Of a DNA stretch of 42,327 nucleotides, positions 34,360-42,205 are shown one piece after another. A model generated the notes under the pieces. It did not search any database. It was not told the DNA's origin and saw only the letters and a list, made by a program, of their open reading frames with translations. The stretch comes from an uncultured Clostridia bacterium. Lineage in GTDB: Bacteria; Bacillota; Clostridia; TANB77; CAG-508. The number at the start of each line of letters is the position of its first letter. The stretch's first letter is position 1. The stretch is from the NCBI GenBank assembly GCA_948630815.1, contig CAPIEU010000014.1, positions 1-42,327 on the forward strand. The letters run 5' to 3'. The position numbers were made by a program, and so were the translations under genes.

Positions 34360-35515
34360 ATGAAATTATTGAAGAATAAAAAAGTTATAATATTAAGCAT
34401 AGTAATAGCTATACTTTTAATAGCTATAGGAATGGCAATTTATGGAATATATAGTAATAATAAAGAACAAACTATAGCTGAGCCAGTAAATGAAGAACAA
34501 AAAGAAGTAGAGGAAAATAAAAATATAATAGATATTAATAATATAGAAGAAATTACTCGGTAATACAATAGATGAGAATACAATTCAAAATGAAGAAGAG
34601 ATAAATAATAAAACAGAAGAAAATAAAACAGAAAAAACTAATAATAAGACAAGCAATAATAAAAGTAATACACCTACATATTACATAAAAGTAAATTATG
34701 GGGCACAAGTAGTTACAATATATAAAAAAGATGATAAAGGCGATTATACAATACCAGTAAAAGCAATGGTATGTTCAACAGGAGAAGCTACTCCAACGTC
34801 TGGTGTATATAAAATTCCAGCAAGGTGGGAATGGCTACGTTTACAAGGATATGTATGGGGGCATTATAGTACACAAATAAAAGGAAATATATTATTTCAT
34901 TCAGTACCATATCTAAGAAAAGGAGAATTAGATAGCCTAGAATATTGGGAATATGATAAATTAGGAACTGCAGCATCAGCAGGTTGTGTTCGTTTAACAG
35001 TTCAAGATGCAAAATGGATATATGATAATTGTAAAAATGGAACAAAGGTTGAATTTTATAGTAGCTCTAACCCAGGTCCACTTGGAAAACCATTAGCAAA
35101 AAAAATATCTTCATATGAGGACTATTTAAGAAATTGGGATCCAACAGATCCAAATTCAAATAATCCTTGGAAAAACTATAAAGGACCACAAAAAATAGAT
35201 ACAAATACTACTAAAAAACCAGAAACAAATAATAATCCTACAAACAATAATGATAAAAAAGATGATACAAATAAGAATGAAATTACATCTGGAGGAAGCA
35301 CAATTAAAAAGCCTACTAATACAACTACAACGGATAAAACAACAAATAAAAATGAAGTAAGCAATCCTACTAATACTGCTGGTGGAACAACAAGTAAAAA
35401 TGAAATAAGTAAACCTACTAATAACACAGGAGCTATAACAAGTAAAAATGAGATAATAAATACAATAACACAAAAAACAGAACTATCAACCAATAAAAAT
35501 ACTGTAGCAAAATAG
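34360..35515 (+). CDS. L,D-transpeptidase (YkuD domain), with one CGG +1 shift site
   Basis: A 384-aa membrane-anchored cell-wall enzyme. The ATG at 34360 (AGGGGAAATAAT site) starts a cytoplasmic-anchor helix (about residues 7-29). Codon 67 is CGG (34558); skipping C joins an acidic linker EENKNIIDINNIEEIT to GNTIDENTIQNEEEI and on into the catalytic domain. The YkuD domain shows GGHY-type sequence near WGHYSTQ, the conserved FHSVPY and the catalytic SAGCVRLTVQDAKW. A low-complexity Thr/Asn/Lys tail with three similar GGTTSKNEISKPTN-like repeats follows. Without the shift the anchor and the enzyme would be separate. Confidence 0.85.
34558..34560 (+). other. CGG +1 recoding site 15 (L,D-transpeptidase)
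   Basis: In-frame ACT CGG T followed at once by TAA; skipping C gives Gly67 and joins the membrane anchor to the enzyme. Confidence 0.83.
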
Positions 35516-35538
35516 AATATTGAAATAAAATATTCATG

Positions 35539-35568
35539 CACCTCATATAATCAAATGAGGTGTTTTTT
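35539..35568 (+). terminator. Terminator whose 3' arm doubles as the ymxH ribosome binding site
   Basis: CACCTCAT (35539-35546) pairs with ATGAGGTG (35555-35562), then six T, then the ATG of the next gene at 35569. GAGGTG in the 3' arm is the only Shine-Dalgarno candidate for that gene, at a 6-nt spacing, so folding would both end transcription and hide the site. Confidence 0.6.
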
Positions 35569-35804
35569 ATGGGGCAAAAGGGGTTAGATTTTAAGCATAA
35601 AGAAGTAGTGAATATAAGTGATGGACGTAGACTTCGGTTTTGTACAAGATGTAACAGCAGATTTAGAAACAGGAGTTATTACTTCTATAATAGTTCCACG
35701 GAAATAATAAACTATTAAATATGTTTTCAGGAAGTAACGATATAGTAATTCCATGGAAAAATATAAAATGTATTGGAGATGATATTATTTTAGTGGAAAT
35801 ATAG
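35569..35804 (+). CDS. YlmC/YmxH family PRC-barrel protein, with two CGG +1 shift sites
   Basis: A 77-aa gene visible only when two CGG codons (35635, 35699) are recoded. It then reads KEVVNISDGRRLGFVQDVTA, DLETGVITSIIVPGNNKLLN and NDIVIPWKNIKCIGDDIILV, the full-length YlmC/YmxH sporulation-associated PRC-barrel pattern (Gly23 in RRLG, Gly44 in IIVPG). Conventional reading stops soon after either site, so a normal annotation would miss the gene. Function in the family is not established. The ribosome binding site overlaps the upstream terminator. Confidence 0.85.
35635..35637 (+). other. CGG +1 recoding site 16 (ymxH-like)
   Basis: In-frame CTT CGG T at codon 23; skipping C gives RRLGFVQDV. 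Confidence 0.85.
35699..35701 (+). other. CGG +1 recoding site 17 (ymxH-like)
   Basis: In-frame CCA CGG A (frame set by site 16), followed by TAA two codons on; skipping C gives IIVPGNNKLLN. Confidence 0.85.
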
Positions 35805-35910
35805 TACATTTATACTCATTACTAAAATTTATAAGAAAATTACTTGCAATTTTATGTAAAACATAGTAATATAGTTATATAAAATTTTGCCTACAAGGAG
35901 GAAAAGCAGT

Positions 35911-36780
35911 ATGAAAAGAAGAAAAATAAATATTTTTGTTCTAACAGTCATTGGGATATTAACTGCAATTATTGAGATTATTCGGAAAACTTTTGTAGTT
36001 AAAGGTCAAACAATTGACAATATAGAATACAAAAGTGAAAATTTAATTATTCATGTTAATAAACAAGGAGGAAAGAAAAATTTAGTAATAATAGGCTCTG
36101 GTTATTCTTTAAGTATTGATGAGAATAATAAGGTAATTAAACATGACCTTTTTTTAAGTTTATATAATGCAAAAGGATATAGTAAAAACACAACAGTTAT
36201 GTCAATATTTTATCCTTTTGAATCTAAAGGCTTACAACAGGCAGGAAAGGAACTTAGTGATTTTATAAATTCTAAGCTTAAAGAGTATGAGGAAATTACT
36301 TTAATTGGTCATTCTAAATGCGGGGTTTGCTTTGCAAATGCTGCTAAATGGATAGAACGGAAAATCAATATAGTTACTGTATCAGCATCATTTTATGGAA
36401 CTCCAGTGGCAGATAAAGAAAAAATTGAAGCAACATTAAAAGGATTACAAAAAAAGGTTGCTTTAATAATTTTTGGTAATCACAATGTGGATAAAGACAT
36501 TATGATAAATTCAAAATTTATGCGTGTTGCTAATTATTCAGCATTAGAAAATCATAATCATATAAATGTAATGTCAACTTGTCCTAAAAAAAGTTTTAAT
36601 CCAATTGACTTACTGTTAATGTATGTTGATAAAAAAGGTGTTAATGGAGATGGAATTGCACCGTTTGTAAGTCAAAAATTAAAATTTAAGTCAACAACGA
36701 CAGTAATAATTGAAAAAACACATGCACATTCATTAAGTAAGGCAATAGGCATAATTAAACAGTATATTCCAAATTTATAG
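35911..36780 (+). CDS. Membrane-anchored alpha/beta hydrolase-like protein using CGG as Arg
   Basis: A 289-aa protein. An N-terminal anchor helix (about residues 5-24) is followed by an alpha/beta-hydrolase-like fold: NLVIIGSGYSLSID near the start and the nucleophile elbow LIGHSKCGVCFANAAKW (Ser in GHSKC, about residue 133). A possible catalytic His lies in EKTHAHSLSKAIG near the end. Two in-frame CGG codons (35983, 36358) read as Arg (IIEIIRKTF, WIERKINIV); a shift at the first would hit a TAG after four codons. Codon use (GTT, GGT, AAG) also differs somewhat from neighbours, so it is probably acquired. Start ATG after AAGGAGG, spacing 8. The substrate is unknown. Confidence 0.6.
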   Translation: MKRRKINIFVLTVIGILTAIIEIIRKTFVVKGQTIDNIEYKSENLIIHVNKQGGKKNLVIIGSGYSLSIDENNKVIKHDLFLSLYNAKGYSKNTTVMSIFYPFESKGLQQAGKELSDFINSKLKEYEEITLIGHSKCGVCFANAAKWIERKINIVTVSASFYGTPVADKEKIEATLKGLQKKVALIIFGNHNVDKDIMINSKFMRVANYSALENHNHINVMSTCPKKSFNPIDLLLMYVDKKGVNGDGIAPFVSQKLKFKSTTTVIIEKTHAHSLSKAIGIIKQYIPNL

Positions 36781-36801
36781 CAGAAGATTTTCTTCTGCTA
36801 T
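36778..36801 (+). terminator. Terminator after the hydrolase-like gene
   Basis: TAGCAGAAGA pairs with TCTTCTGCTA across a short T loop, followed by TCTTTTATT. Confidence 0.7.
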
Positions 36802-36833
36802 CTTTTATTGTATAGAATAATAACAAATATAAA

Positions 36834-36869
36834 AAAAGATAAAAAGCCTATGCTTTTTATCTTTTTTTT
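36834..36869 (+). terminator. Second terminator before the GT-C-like gene
   Basis: AAAAGATAAAAAG pairs with CTTTTTATCTTTT around a CCTATG loop, ending in T8. Confidence 0.75.
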
Positions 36870-36910
36870 GATATAATACAAGCATTACAGAAAAAGGAGA
36901 GAATTTTAAG

Positions 36911-38572
36911 GTGGATAAGAATACAAAAATAGGATTTAATGTAGTAGCAATTGTATGTATATTAATATTTAGTGCGGTTTTAGCGCCAATAACCTTACAA
37001 AATGATACGTTTTATACAATAAAAATAGGAGAACACATATTAGAAAATGGAATAGATATGGCAAAAGATCCATTTTCATTTCATGACATTCCATATACAT
37101 ATCCGCACTGGCTATATGATGTAGCAATTTATTTTATATATAGCATTGGTGGAATGACTGGAATATATATATCAACAATTATTTTATCTTGCATATTGGG
37201 AATAACAATATACCTTACAAATAAAAAAATTGTAAAAAATGATTTAGTATCATTTTTATTAACATTAGGTGTAATGTATGTATTAGGAGCATTTATAGCA
37301 GCACGTGCACAATTACTTACTTATATATTATTTACATTACAGATCCTTTTTATAGAAAAATTTATAGAAACCAAAAAGAAGAGATATGCTTTAGGATTAA
37401 TAGTAATTCCAATAATTATTGCAAATGTTCATTTAGCAGTATGGCCTTTCTATTTTGTACCATTCTTACCATATATAGCAGAATACTTAATAGCTGTAAT
37501 ACTAGATTCACATTTAATATATAAAATAAGAACAAAAATAATAAAAGACAAAATAGAAAAACTATCAAAAACAGAAGAAAACGAAGAAAAGATTACAAAA
37601 TTAAAAGAACAATATAAAAACTTAGAAGAGAAATTTGAAAAATATAAGAAAAATCAAGAGTATAGAAAAGAACAACCATATAAATTGAAAATTGAAAGAA
37701 AAGATAATGTAAAATGGTTAATAATAATTATGATAATATGCTTATTTACAGGGCTATTAACACCTCTTGGAGACACACCATATACATATCTTGTAAAAAC
37801 AATGCAGGGAAATACAACAAAAAGTATTAATGAACATTTACCAATGGTATTAATACAAAATACACACACACTTACAATACTTGCAATTGTACTTGCTATA
37901 CTGATATTTACAGATACTAAAATAAGATTAAAAGACTTCTTCATGTTAGGAGGACTAATTATACTCGCATTAATGTCTAGAAGACAGTTGTCAATGCTTG
38001 TAATTTTAGGCGTATATTCAGTAAACAGACTAATTACAGATGTGTTTAATAAATATGACCCAAAAGGAACAGATAACTTTATGAAAGCAATTAGTAGTAT
38101 ATTTGGAAAAATAATAACAATATTGCTTGTAGTATTATTAAGTATTTGTATATTAAAAGCACAAATTAAAGATGAATTTATAGATGAAGTAGCTTATCCA
38201 GTAAAAGCAACAGAATATGTTAAAGAAAACTTGAATTTAGAAGAAATAAGATTATATAATGAATATAATTATGGTAGTTATTTATTATACCAAGGAATAC
38301 CAGTATTTATAGATTCAAGAGCAGATTTATACACACCAGAATTTAATGGTGATAAAGATAAAAACATATTTACAGACTTTTTAAATGTATCATCATTATC
38401 AGTAAATTACGAAGATATATTTGATAAATATGAAATTACACATTTATTAATACCAAATAATGCTAAAATGAATATATTTATAAAGCAAGATGAAAATTAC
38501 GAAGAACTTTATAAGGATGATAACTTCGTAATATATGAAAGGCTTTCGGTGCAAATTGGAATGGAGAAATGA
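36911..38572 (+). CDS. Multi-pass membrane protein, GT-C glycosyltransferase-like
   Basis: A 553-aa integral membrane protein with about 10 hydrophobic segments. An acidic motif near the first loop (QNDTFYTIKIGEHILENGID, with DPFSFHD) fits the GT-C/dolichol-phosphate-mannosyltransferase-like fold. A charged coiled coil (about residues 208-255, KIEKLSKTEENEEKITKLKE) interrupts the helices, and the C-terminus has a soluble segment typical of the group (YLLYQGIPVFIDSRADLYTP). It starts at GTG after AAAGGAGAGAATT. lspA and a WecG/TagA enzyme follow, suggesting envelope polymer or lipoprotein work. The exact transferase activity is inferred only. Confidence 0.6.
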   Translation: MDKNTKIGFNVVAIVCILIFSAVLAPITLQNDTFYTIKIGEHILENGIDMAKDPFSFHDIPYTYPHWLYDVAIYFIYSIGGMTGIYISTIILSCILGITIYLTNKKIVKNDLVSFLLTLGVMYVLGAFIAARAQLLTYILFTLQILFIEKFIETKKKRYALGLIVIPIIIANVHLAVWPFYFVPFLPYIAEYLIAVILDSHLIYKIRTKIIKDKIEKLSKTEENEEKITKLKEQYKNLEEKFEKYKKNQEYRKEQPYKLKIERKDNVKWLIIIMIICLFTGLLTPLGDTPYTYLVKTMQGNTTKSINEHLPMVLIQNTHTLTILAIVLAILIFTDTKIRLKDFFMLGGLIILALMSRRQLSMLVILGVYSVNRLITDVFNKYDPKGTDNFMKAISSIFGKIITILLVVLLSICILKAQIKDEFIDEVAYPVKATEYVKENLNLEEIRLYNEYNYGSYLLYQGIPVFIDSRADLYTPEFNGDKDKNIFTDFLNVSSLSVNYEDIFDKYEITHLLIPNNAKMNIFIKQDENYEELYKDDNFVIYERLSVQIGMEK

Positions 38573-38629
38573 GGGAAATAAAATATATTCTTAATAGAAG
38601 TGAATGGGAAAGAAAATAAAAGGGGACAT

Positions 38630-39136
38630 ATGAAAATGCAAAAATTAAAAAGTAATAAACTCTTAATTAATGCAATAATAATGGCAATTATATTATTGGT
38701 GGTAGACCAAATTACAAAAGTTATTATTATAAAAAATAATATAAATATAACACTAATACCTAATATTTTAACTATATATACAGTAAAAAATACAGGAGGA
38801 GCATTTGGAGTAGGAGAAGGAAATACTGTAATGTTTATTATAACAAACCTAGTAGTATTAGGTCTTATAATAAGATTTATATATTTACAAAAAGATTTTA
38901 TGGATAAAGCAACACTATACACATTATTTGTAATACTTGCAGGAGGATTTGGAAATTTAATAGATAGAATATTTAAAGGATATGTTATAGATTTTATAAA
39001 CATATTTCCTAGTATAAATTTTCCAAAATTTAATTTAGCAGATGTATATATTACCATTGGTTGGATAGTATTAGCATTTATATTTGCACTCTATAGCTAT
39101 AAAGAAATAAAAAATAGTAAAAAAGTAAAGGGGTAA
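38630..39136 (+). CDS. lspA: Lipoprotein signal peptidase (signal peptidase II)
   Basis: LspA cleaves prolipoprotein signal peptides in the membrane. It has four helices and the conserved residues VVDQITK, KNTGGAFGV, GGFGNLIDRIFKGYVIDFI (first catalytic Asp) and FNLADVYITIG (second Asp). The start is the ATG at 38630 or the one at 38636; AGGGGA (38621-38626) favours the second by spacing. A GTG at 38600 lies in front of that site and is unlikely. 168 aa, slightly long. wecG/tagA follows 3 nt later. Confidence 0.93.
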   Translation: MKMQKLKSNKLLINAIIMAIILLVVDQITKVIIIKNNINITLIPNILTIYTVKNTGGAFGVGEGNTVMFIITNLVVLGLIIRFIYLQKDFMDKATLYTLFVILAGGFGNLIDRIFKGYVIDFINIFPSINFPKFNLADVYITIGWIVLAFIFALYSYKEIKNSKKVKG

Positions 39137-39139
39137 AAT

Positions 39140-39895
39140 ATGCGTGATATTATAACAATATTAGGTGTAGAGATAGATAATATAACTAGAGACGAAGCAG
39201 GAGATATAACGGAAAAGTTAATAAAAGAAAGTAATAAAACTTGTAAAATGGTATTTGCACCAAATGTAGAATTTATTATGATGGCACAGAAAGATAAGGA
39301 ATTTTTTAATTTATTACAACAATCAAGCCTATCAACACCAGATAGTATTGGTGTAATAATAGGTGCAAAATTACAAAAAAAGTCATTTAAAGAAAGAATA
39401 CCAGGACAAAGCTATTTTAGAAAAATAATAGAACTTTCAAACGAAAAGGGATATTCAATATATTTGTTAGGAGGAAAACCAGGTATACCAGAAGTTGCAA
39501 AAGAAAATTTAGAAAGATTGTTCCCAAAGGTAAATATTGTAGGAGTACATCATGGATATTTTGATGAAAATGAAGAAAAAGAGGTAATAAAGGAAATTAA
39601 TACTTTACAACCAAATGTATTGTTTGTAGCACTAGGAGCACCAAAACAAGAAAAGTGGATAAATAAGCATAAAAGTGAATTAAAAGTTGATGTAGCAACA
39701 GGACAAGGTGGAACATATGATTATGAAGCAGGAAAAATAAGGCGAGCTCCAGTATGGATACAACAAATTGGTATGGAATGGTTTTGGAGATTATGTAGGG
39801 AGCCAAGTAGAATAAAGAGGCAGTTAGTGTTACCAGTATATTTATTTAAAATACTATTTGCAAAAGACAAAACAAAAGGAAAATATAATATGTAG
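39140..39895 (+). CDS. WecG/TagA/CpsF family glycosyltransferase
   Basis: A 251-aa GT26 enzyme, which in relatives adds N-acetylmannosamine in wall teichoic acid or polysaccharide linkage units. Conserved segments: TCKMVFAPNVEFIMMAQKDK, STPDSIGVIIGAK, RIPGQSYFRKIIE with the ERxxG-type region, YSIYLLGGKPGIPEVAKENL, LFVALGAPKQEKWI and GQGGTYDYEAGKIRRAPVW. It starts after AAAGGGGTAAAAT. Its stop codon TAG (39893-39895) is supplied by the first unit of the downstream repeat array. Confidence 0.88.
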   Translation: MRDIITILGVEIDNITRDEAGDITEKLIKESNKTCKMVFAPNVEFIMMAQKDKEFFNLLQQSSLSTPDSIGVIIGAKLQKKSFKERIPGQSYFRKIIELSNEKGYSIYLLGGKPGIPEVAKENLERLFPKVNIVGVHHGYFDENEEKEVIKEINTLQPNVLFVALGAPKQEKWINKHKSELKVDVATGQGGTYDYEAGKIRRAPVWIQQIGMEWFWRLCREPSRIKRQLVLPVYLFKILFAKDKTKGKYNM

Positions 39896-40095
39896 GGGTA
39901 GGTCTTGTGCCTAACCAAGAAGATAAAAATAAATCCAATGCAAACAATGTAGGGGTAGGTCCTATGCCTGCCCAAGAAAAATAAAAATAAATCCAATGTA
40001 AACAATGTAGGGGTAGGCCCTGTGCTTGCCCAAGAAGATAAAAATAATCTAATGCAAACGATGTAGGGGCAGGTCTTGTGCCTGCCCAAGAAAAA
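39891..40095 (+). repeat. Four tandem copies of a ~57-bp intergenic repeat
   Basis: Units begin at 39891, 39948, 40006 and 40062 with TGTAGGGG(T/C)AGG(T/C)C and continue TGTGCCTGCCCAAGAA...AATGCAAACGA. The GGGGCAGG and CCTGCCC parts can pair, giving a short hairpin per unit. The same unit forms the leader of the prepilin-like gene (8884-9033), and a decayed copy lies at about 41366-41396. Confidence 0.85.
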
Positions 40096-40128
40096 CAAAA
40101 TTAATATAAACCTAACAAGGAGAAGAAA

Positions 40129-41028
40129 TTGAAAGAATTTATTATTGAAGAAGAATATGCAAAATTAAGATTAGATAAAGCAATTGCATTAAAATATACA
40201 GATTTATCAAGAACTACTATACAAAGATTAATTGAAGAAGAAAAAGTATTTGTAAATGAAAAAAAAGTAAAAGCATCATACAAAGTAGAAATTAAAGATA
40301 AAATTCAAATAGAAGAAATAGAAGTAAAAGAAATTTCTTTAAAGGCACAAGATATACCTTTAGATATAGTATATGAAGATAGTGACATTATCGTAGTAAA
40401 TAAACAAAAAGGACTAGTAGTACATCCAGCAAATGGGAATCCAGATGGTACTTTAGTAAATGCAATAATGAATATATGTAAAGATTCTTTATCTGGTATA
40501 GGAGGGGAAATAAGGCCAGGAATTGTACATAGATTAGATAAAGACACATCAGGATTAATAATTATTGCAAAAAATGATAAAGCACACATACATTTAAGCA
40601 AACAAATTAAAAATCATGAAGTAAAAAAAACATATATAGCATTAGTAAGAGGAATTGTAAAAGAAAATGAAGCAACAATTAATATGCCAATAGGAAGATC
40701 GATAAAAGATAGAAAAAAAATGGCAGTAACGAAAAATGGAAGAAATGCAATAACACATTTTAAAGTAATAAAAAGATATGAAAATTATACATTACTAGAG
40801 ATACAAATAGAAACAGGAAGGACACATCAAATTAGAGTACATATGTCTTATATTGGTTATCCAATAGTAGGAGATGTAGTTTATTCGAATGGAAAAAATC
40901 CATTTGGAGTAATAGGGCAAATGCTTCATGCAGCCAAGCTAACATTTAAACACCCTATAACAAATGAAGAATTAAACCTAGAAGCACCATTACCAGAGTA
41001 TTTTAAGGAAGTATTAGATAAATTATAA
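40129..41028 (+). CDS. Pseudouridine synthase, RluD/RluA family
   Basis: A 299-aa pseudouridine synthase that isomerises uridines in 23S rRNA. An S4 RNA-binding domain is N-terminal (RLDKAIALKYTDLSRTTIQR). The catalytic motif is RPGIVHRLDKDTSGLIIIAK (Asp in HRLDKDTSG). C-terminal family motifs are ETGRTHQIRVHMSYIGYPIV and GQMLHAAKL. Start at TTG 40129, five nt after AAGGAGA; no better start is in frame. It follows the repeat array. No CGG. Confidence 0.93.
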   Translation: MKEFIIEEEYAKLRLDKAIALKYTDLSRTTIQRLIEEEKVFVNEKKVKASYKVEIKDKIQIEEIEVKEISLKAQDIPLDIVYEDSDIIVVNKQKGLVVHPANGNPDGTLVNAIMNICKDSLSGIGGEIRPGIVHRLDKDTSGLIIIAKNDKAHIHLSKQIKNHEVKKTYIALVRGIVKENEATINMPIGRSIKDRKKMAVTKNGRNAITHFKVIKRYENYTLLEIQIETGRTHQIRVHMSYIGYPIVGDVVYSNGKNPFGVIGQMLHAAKLTFKHPITNEELNLEAPLPEYFKEVLDKL

Positions 41029-41040
41029 CAGTTACTTCTT

Positions 41041-41128
41041 AAAATTCGCTTCATCTTGCTGTAGGTAGGGTATTTTTATTTTTTTTGCAGGGTCTCGAAA
41101 AATAAAAAGCACTATCTACATATGAAGC
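41041..41128. repeat. Hairpin element family TCCATCTTGCTG, copy 4
   Basis: GTAGGTAGGGTATTTTTATT pairs with AATAAAAAGCACTATCTAC; the edges GCTTCATCTTGCT and ATATGAAGC match the other copies with changes. Confidence 0.7.
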
Positions 41129-41473
41129 TACTTTGTACTATAAATGGATGTAAATTATAACAAAATAAAATCTGCCCATGCAAATAAGTATTAAATGCAT
41201 AGGCAAATGAAATCTATATAAACTTTGTATTCCTAGGTATACAAAGAAGAATAATAACAAAGTTTACATAAAGTATTATATGAGAAAAGCATTTTTTTGT
41301 TACATAATATGTGAGAGTTGATTTCCTCATTGACCCAAAAGAAGAAAAAAACTAAATGTAAACCATGTATGGTCAGGTATTGTGCCAGCCAAGCGGTCAA
41401 AAATAAATAAAATGTAAATACTATATGAGTCTGCAAGTATACAACTGAAAAATCTAAAAGAAAGGTAAAATAA
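41129..41473. other. Intergenic region with hairpins and a decayed repeat
   Basis: No gene is supported here. It holds a hairpin TGCCCATGCA/TGCATAGGCA (41173-41205, possible terminator of rluD), a palindrome CTTTGTATTCCTAGGTATAC with AAAG (41222-41245), and one decayed copy of the ~57-bp repeat (CATGTATGGTCAGGTATTGT, from about 41364). The remaining sequence is A/T-rich leader of the next gene. Confidence 0.5.
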
Positions 41474-42205
41474 ATGGAAGAAATAAGATTGCAAAAATAT
41501 ATGGCAGAATATGGAATAGCATCAAGGAGAAAATGTGAAGAATACATTAGTGAGGGACTTGTAAAAGTAAATGGAAAGATAGTTACTGAACTAGGAATAA
41601 AAGTAAATTCAAAAAAAGATATAGTTGAATATAATGGAAAAAAACTAGAAAATAGCAAGAAAAGTAAAAAAGTATATATATTATTAAACAAACCAATAGG
41701 ATATGTAACAACAGCAAAGGAGCAATTTAATAGGCAAACTGTATTAGATTTAATAAAAGGAATAAATGAAAGAATTGTACCAGTAGGAAGGTTAGATATG
41801 TATACCTCAGGAGCATTAATACTAACAAATGATGGAGATTTTGTATATAAAGTAACACATCCTAAATATGAAATAGAAAAAACATATGTAGCAACATTAT
41901 CTGGAATTATACAAAATGAGGCAATACAAAAACTTACTAATGGTATAGAAATAGAGGACTATATTACAAAACCAGCTAAAGTAAAAATATTAAAGATAGA
42001 TTATGAAAAACGAATATCGCAAATAGAGATAACAATACATGAGGGTAAGAATAGAGAAGTAAGGAAAATGTGCGAAGCTGTAGGCTATAAAGTAATGGCA
42101 CTACATAGAAGTAAAATAGGAAATATAGATGTAAAAGATTTAAAAATAGGTGAGTGGAGATATTTGAATATAAAAGAGATAGAAAAATTTTCTTTACATT
42201 TATAA
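41474..42205 (+). CDS. Pseudouridine synthase, RluB/RsuA family
   Basis: A 243-aa rRNA pseudouridine synthase. The S4 domain is at residues about 4-50 (IRLQKYMAEYGIASRRKCEE). The catalytic motif is RIVPVGRLDMYTSGALILTN, with Asp in GRLD. Conserved GKNREVRKMCEAVGYKVMAL is near the C-terminus. It has the small RsuA/RluB architecture rather than RluD. Start ATG after AAAGGTAAAATAA. No CGG codon; the downstream 120 nt are A/T-rich with no visible gene. Confidence 0.92.
   Translation: MEEIRLQKYMAEYGIASRRKCEEYISEGLVKVNGKIVTELGIKVNSKKDIVEYNGKKLENSKKSKKVYILLNKPIGYVTTAKEQFNRQTVLDLIKGINERIVPVGRLDMYTSGALILTNDGDFVYKVTHPKYEIEKTYVATLSGIIQNEAIQKLTNGIEIEDYITKPAKVKILKIDYEKRISQIEITIHEGKNREVRKMCEAVGYKVMALHRSKIGNIDVKDLKIGEWRYLNIKEIEKFSLHL

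Noticed and set aside
1779..35701. Classical programmed frameshifting by P-site slippage on a slippery sequence (RF2-like).
   Set aside because: The codons before CGG are varied, and most could not re-pair with the +1 codon (TCA to CAC, GCT to CTC, CCA to CAC). No stop codon or internal Shine-Dalgarno motif is consistently placed.
1779..35701. Simple reassignment of CGG to another amino acid.
   Set aside because: A one-codon reassignment keeps the frame; here the frame must change by one base at each site for the protein to continue.
1725..35804. Reading the frameshifted genes as pseudogenes.
   Set aside because: Breaks are all the same event (in-frame CGG, skip C, Gly), genes such as plsX, rnc, engB and mfd are otherwise intact with conserved motifs on both sides, and no other frameshifts or scattered nonsense changes are present.
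38540..38560. A possible CGG shift at the end of the GT-C-like gene (CTTTCGGTGC).
   Set aside because: The CGG is not in frame (TCG GTG), and the reading continues normally to the stop.
39891..40095. CRISPR array.
   Set aside because: The spacers between the conserved parts are themselves repeated, the unit is about 57 bp of near-identical sequence, and there are no cas genes.
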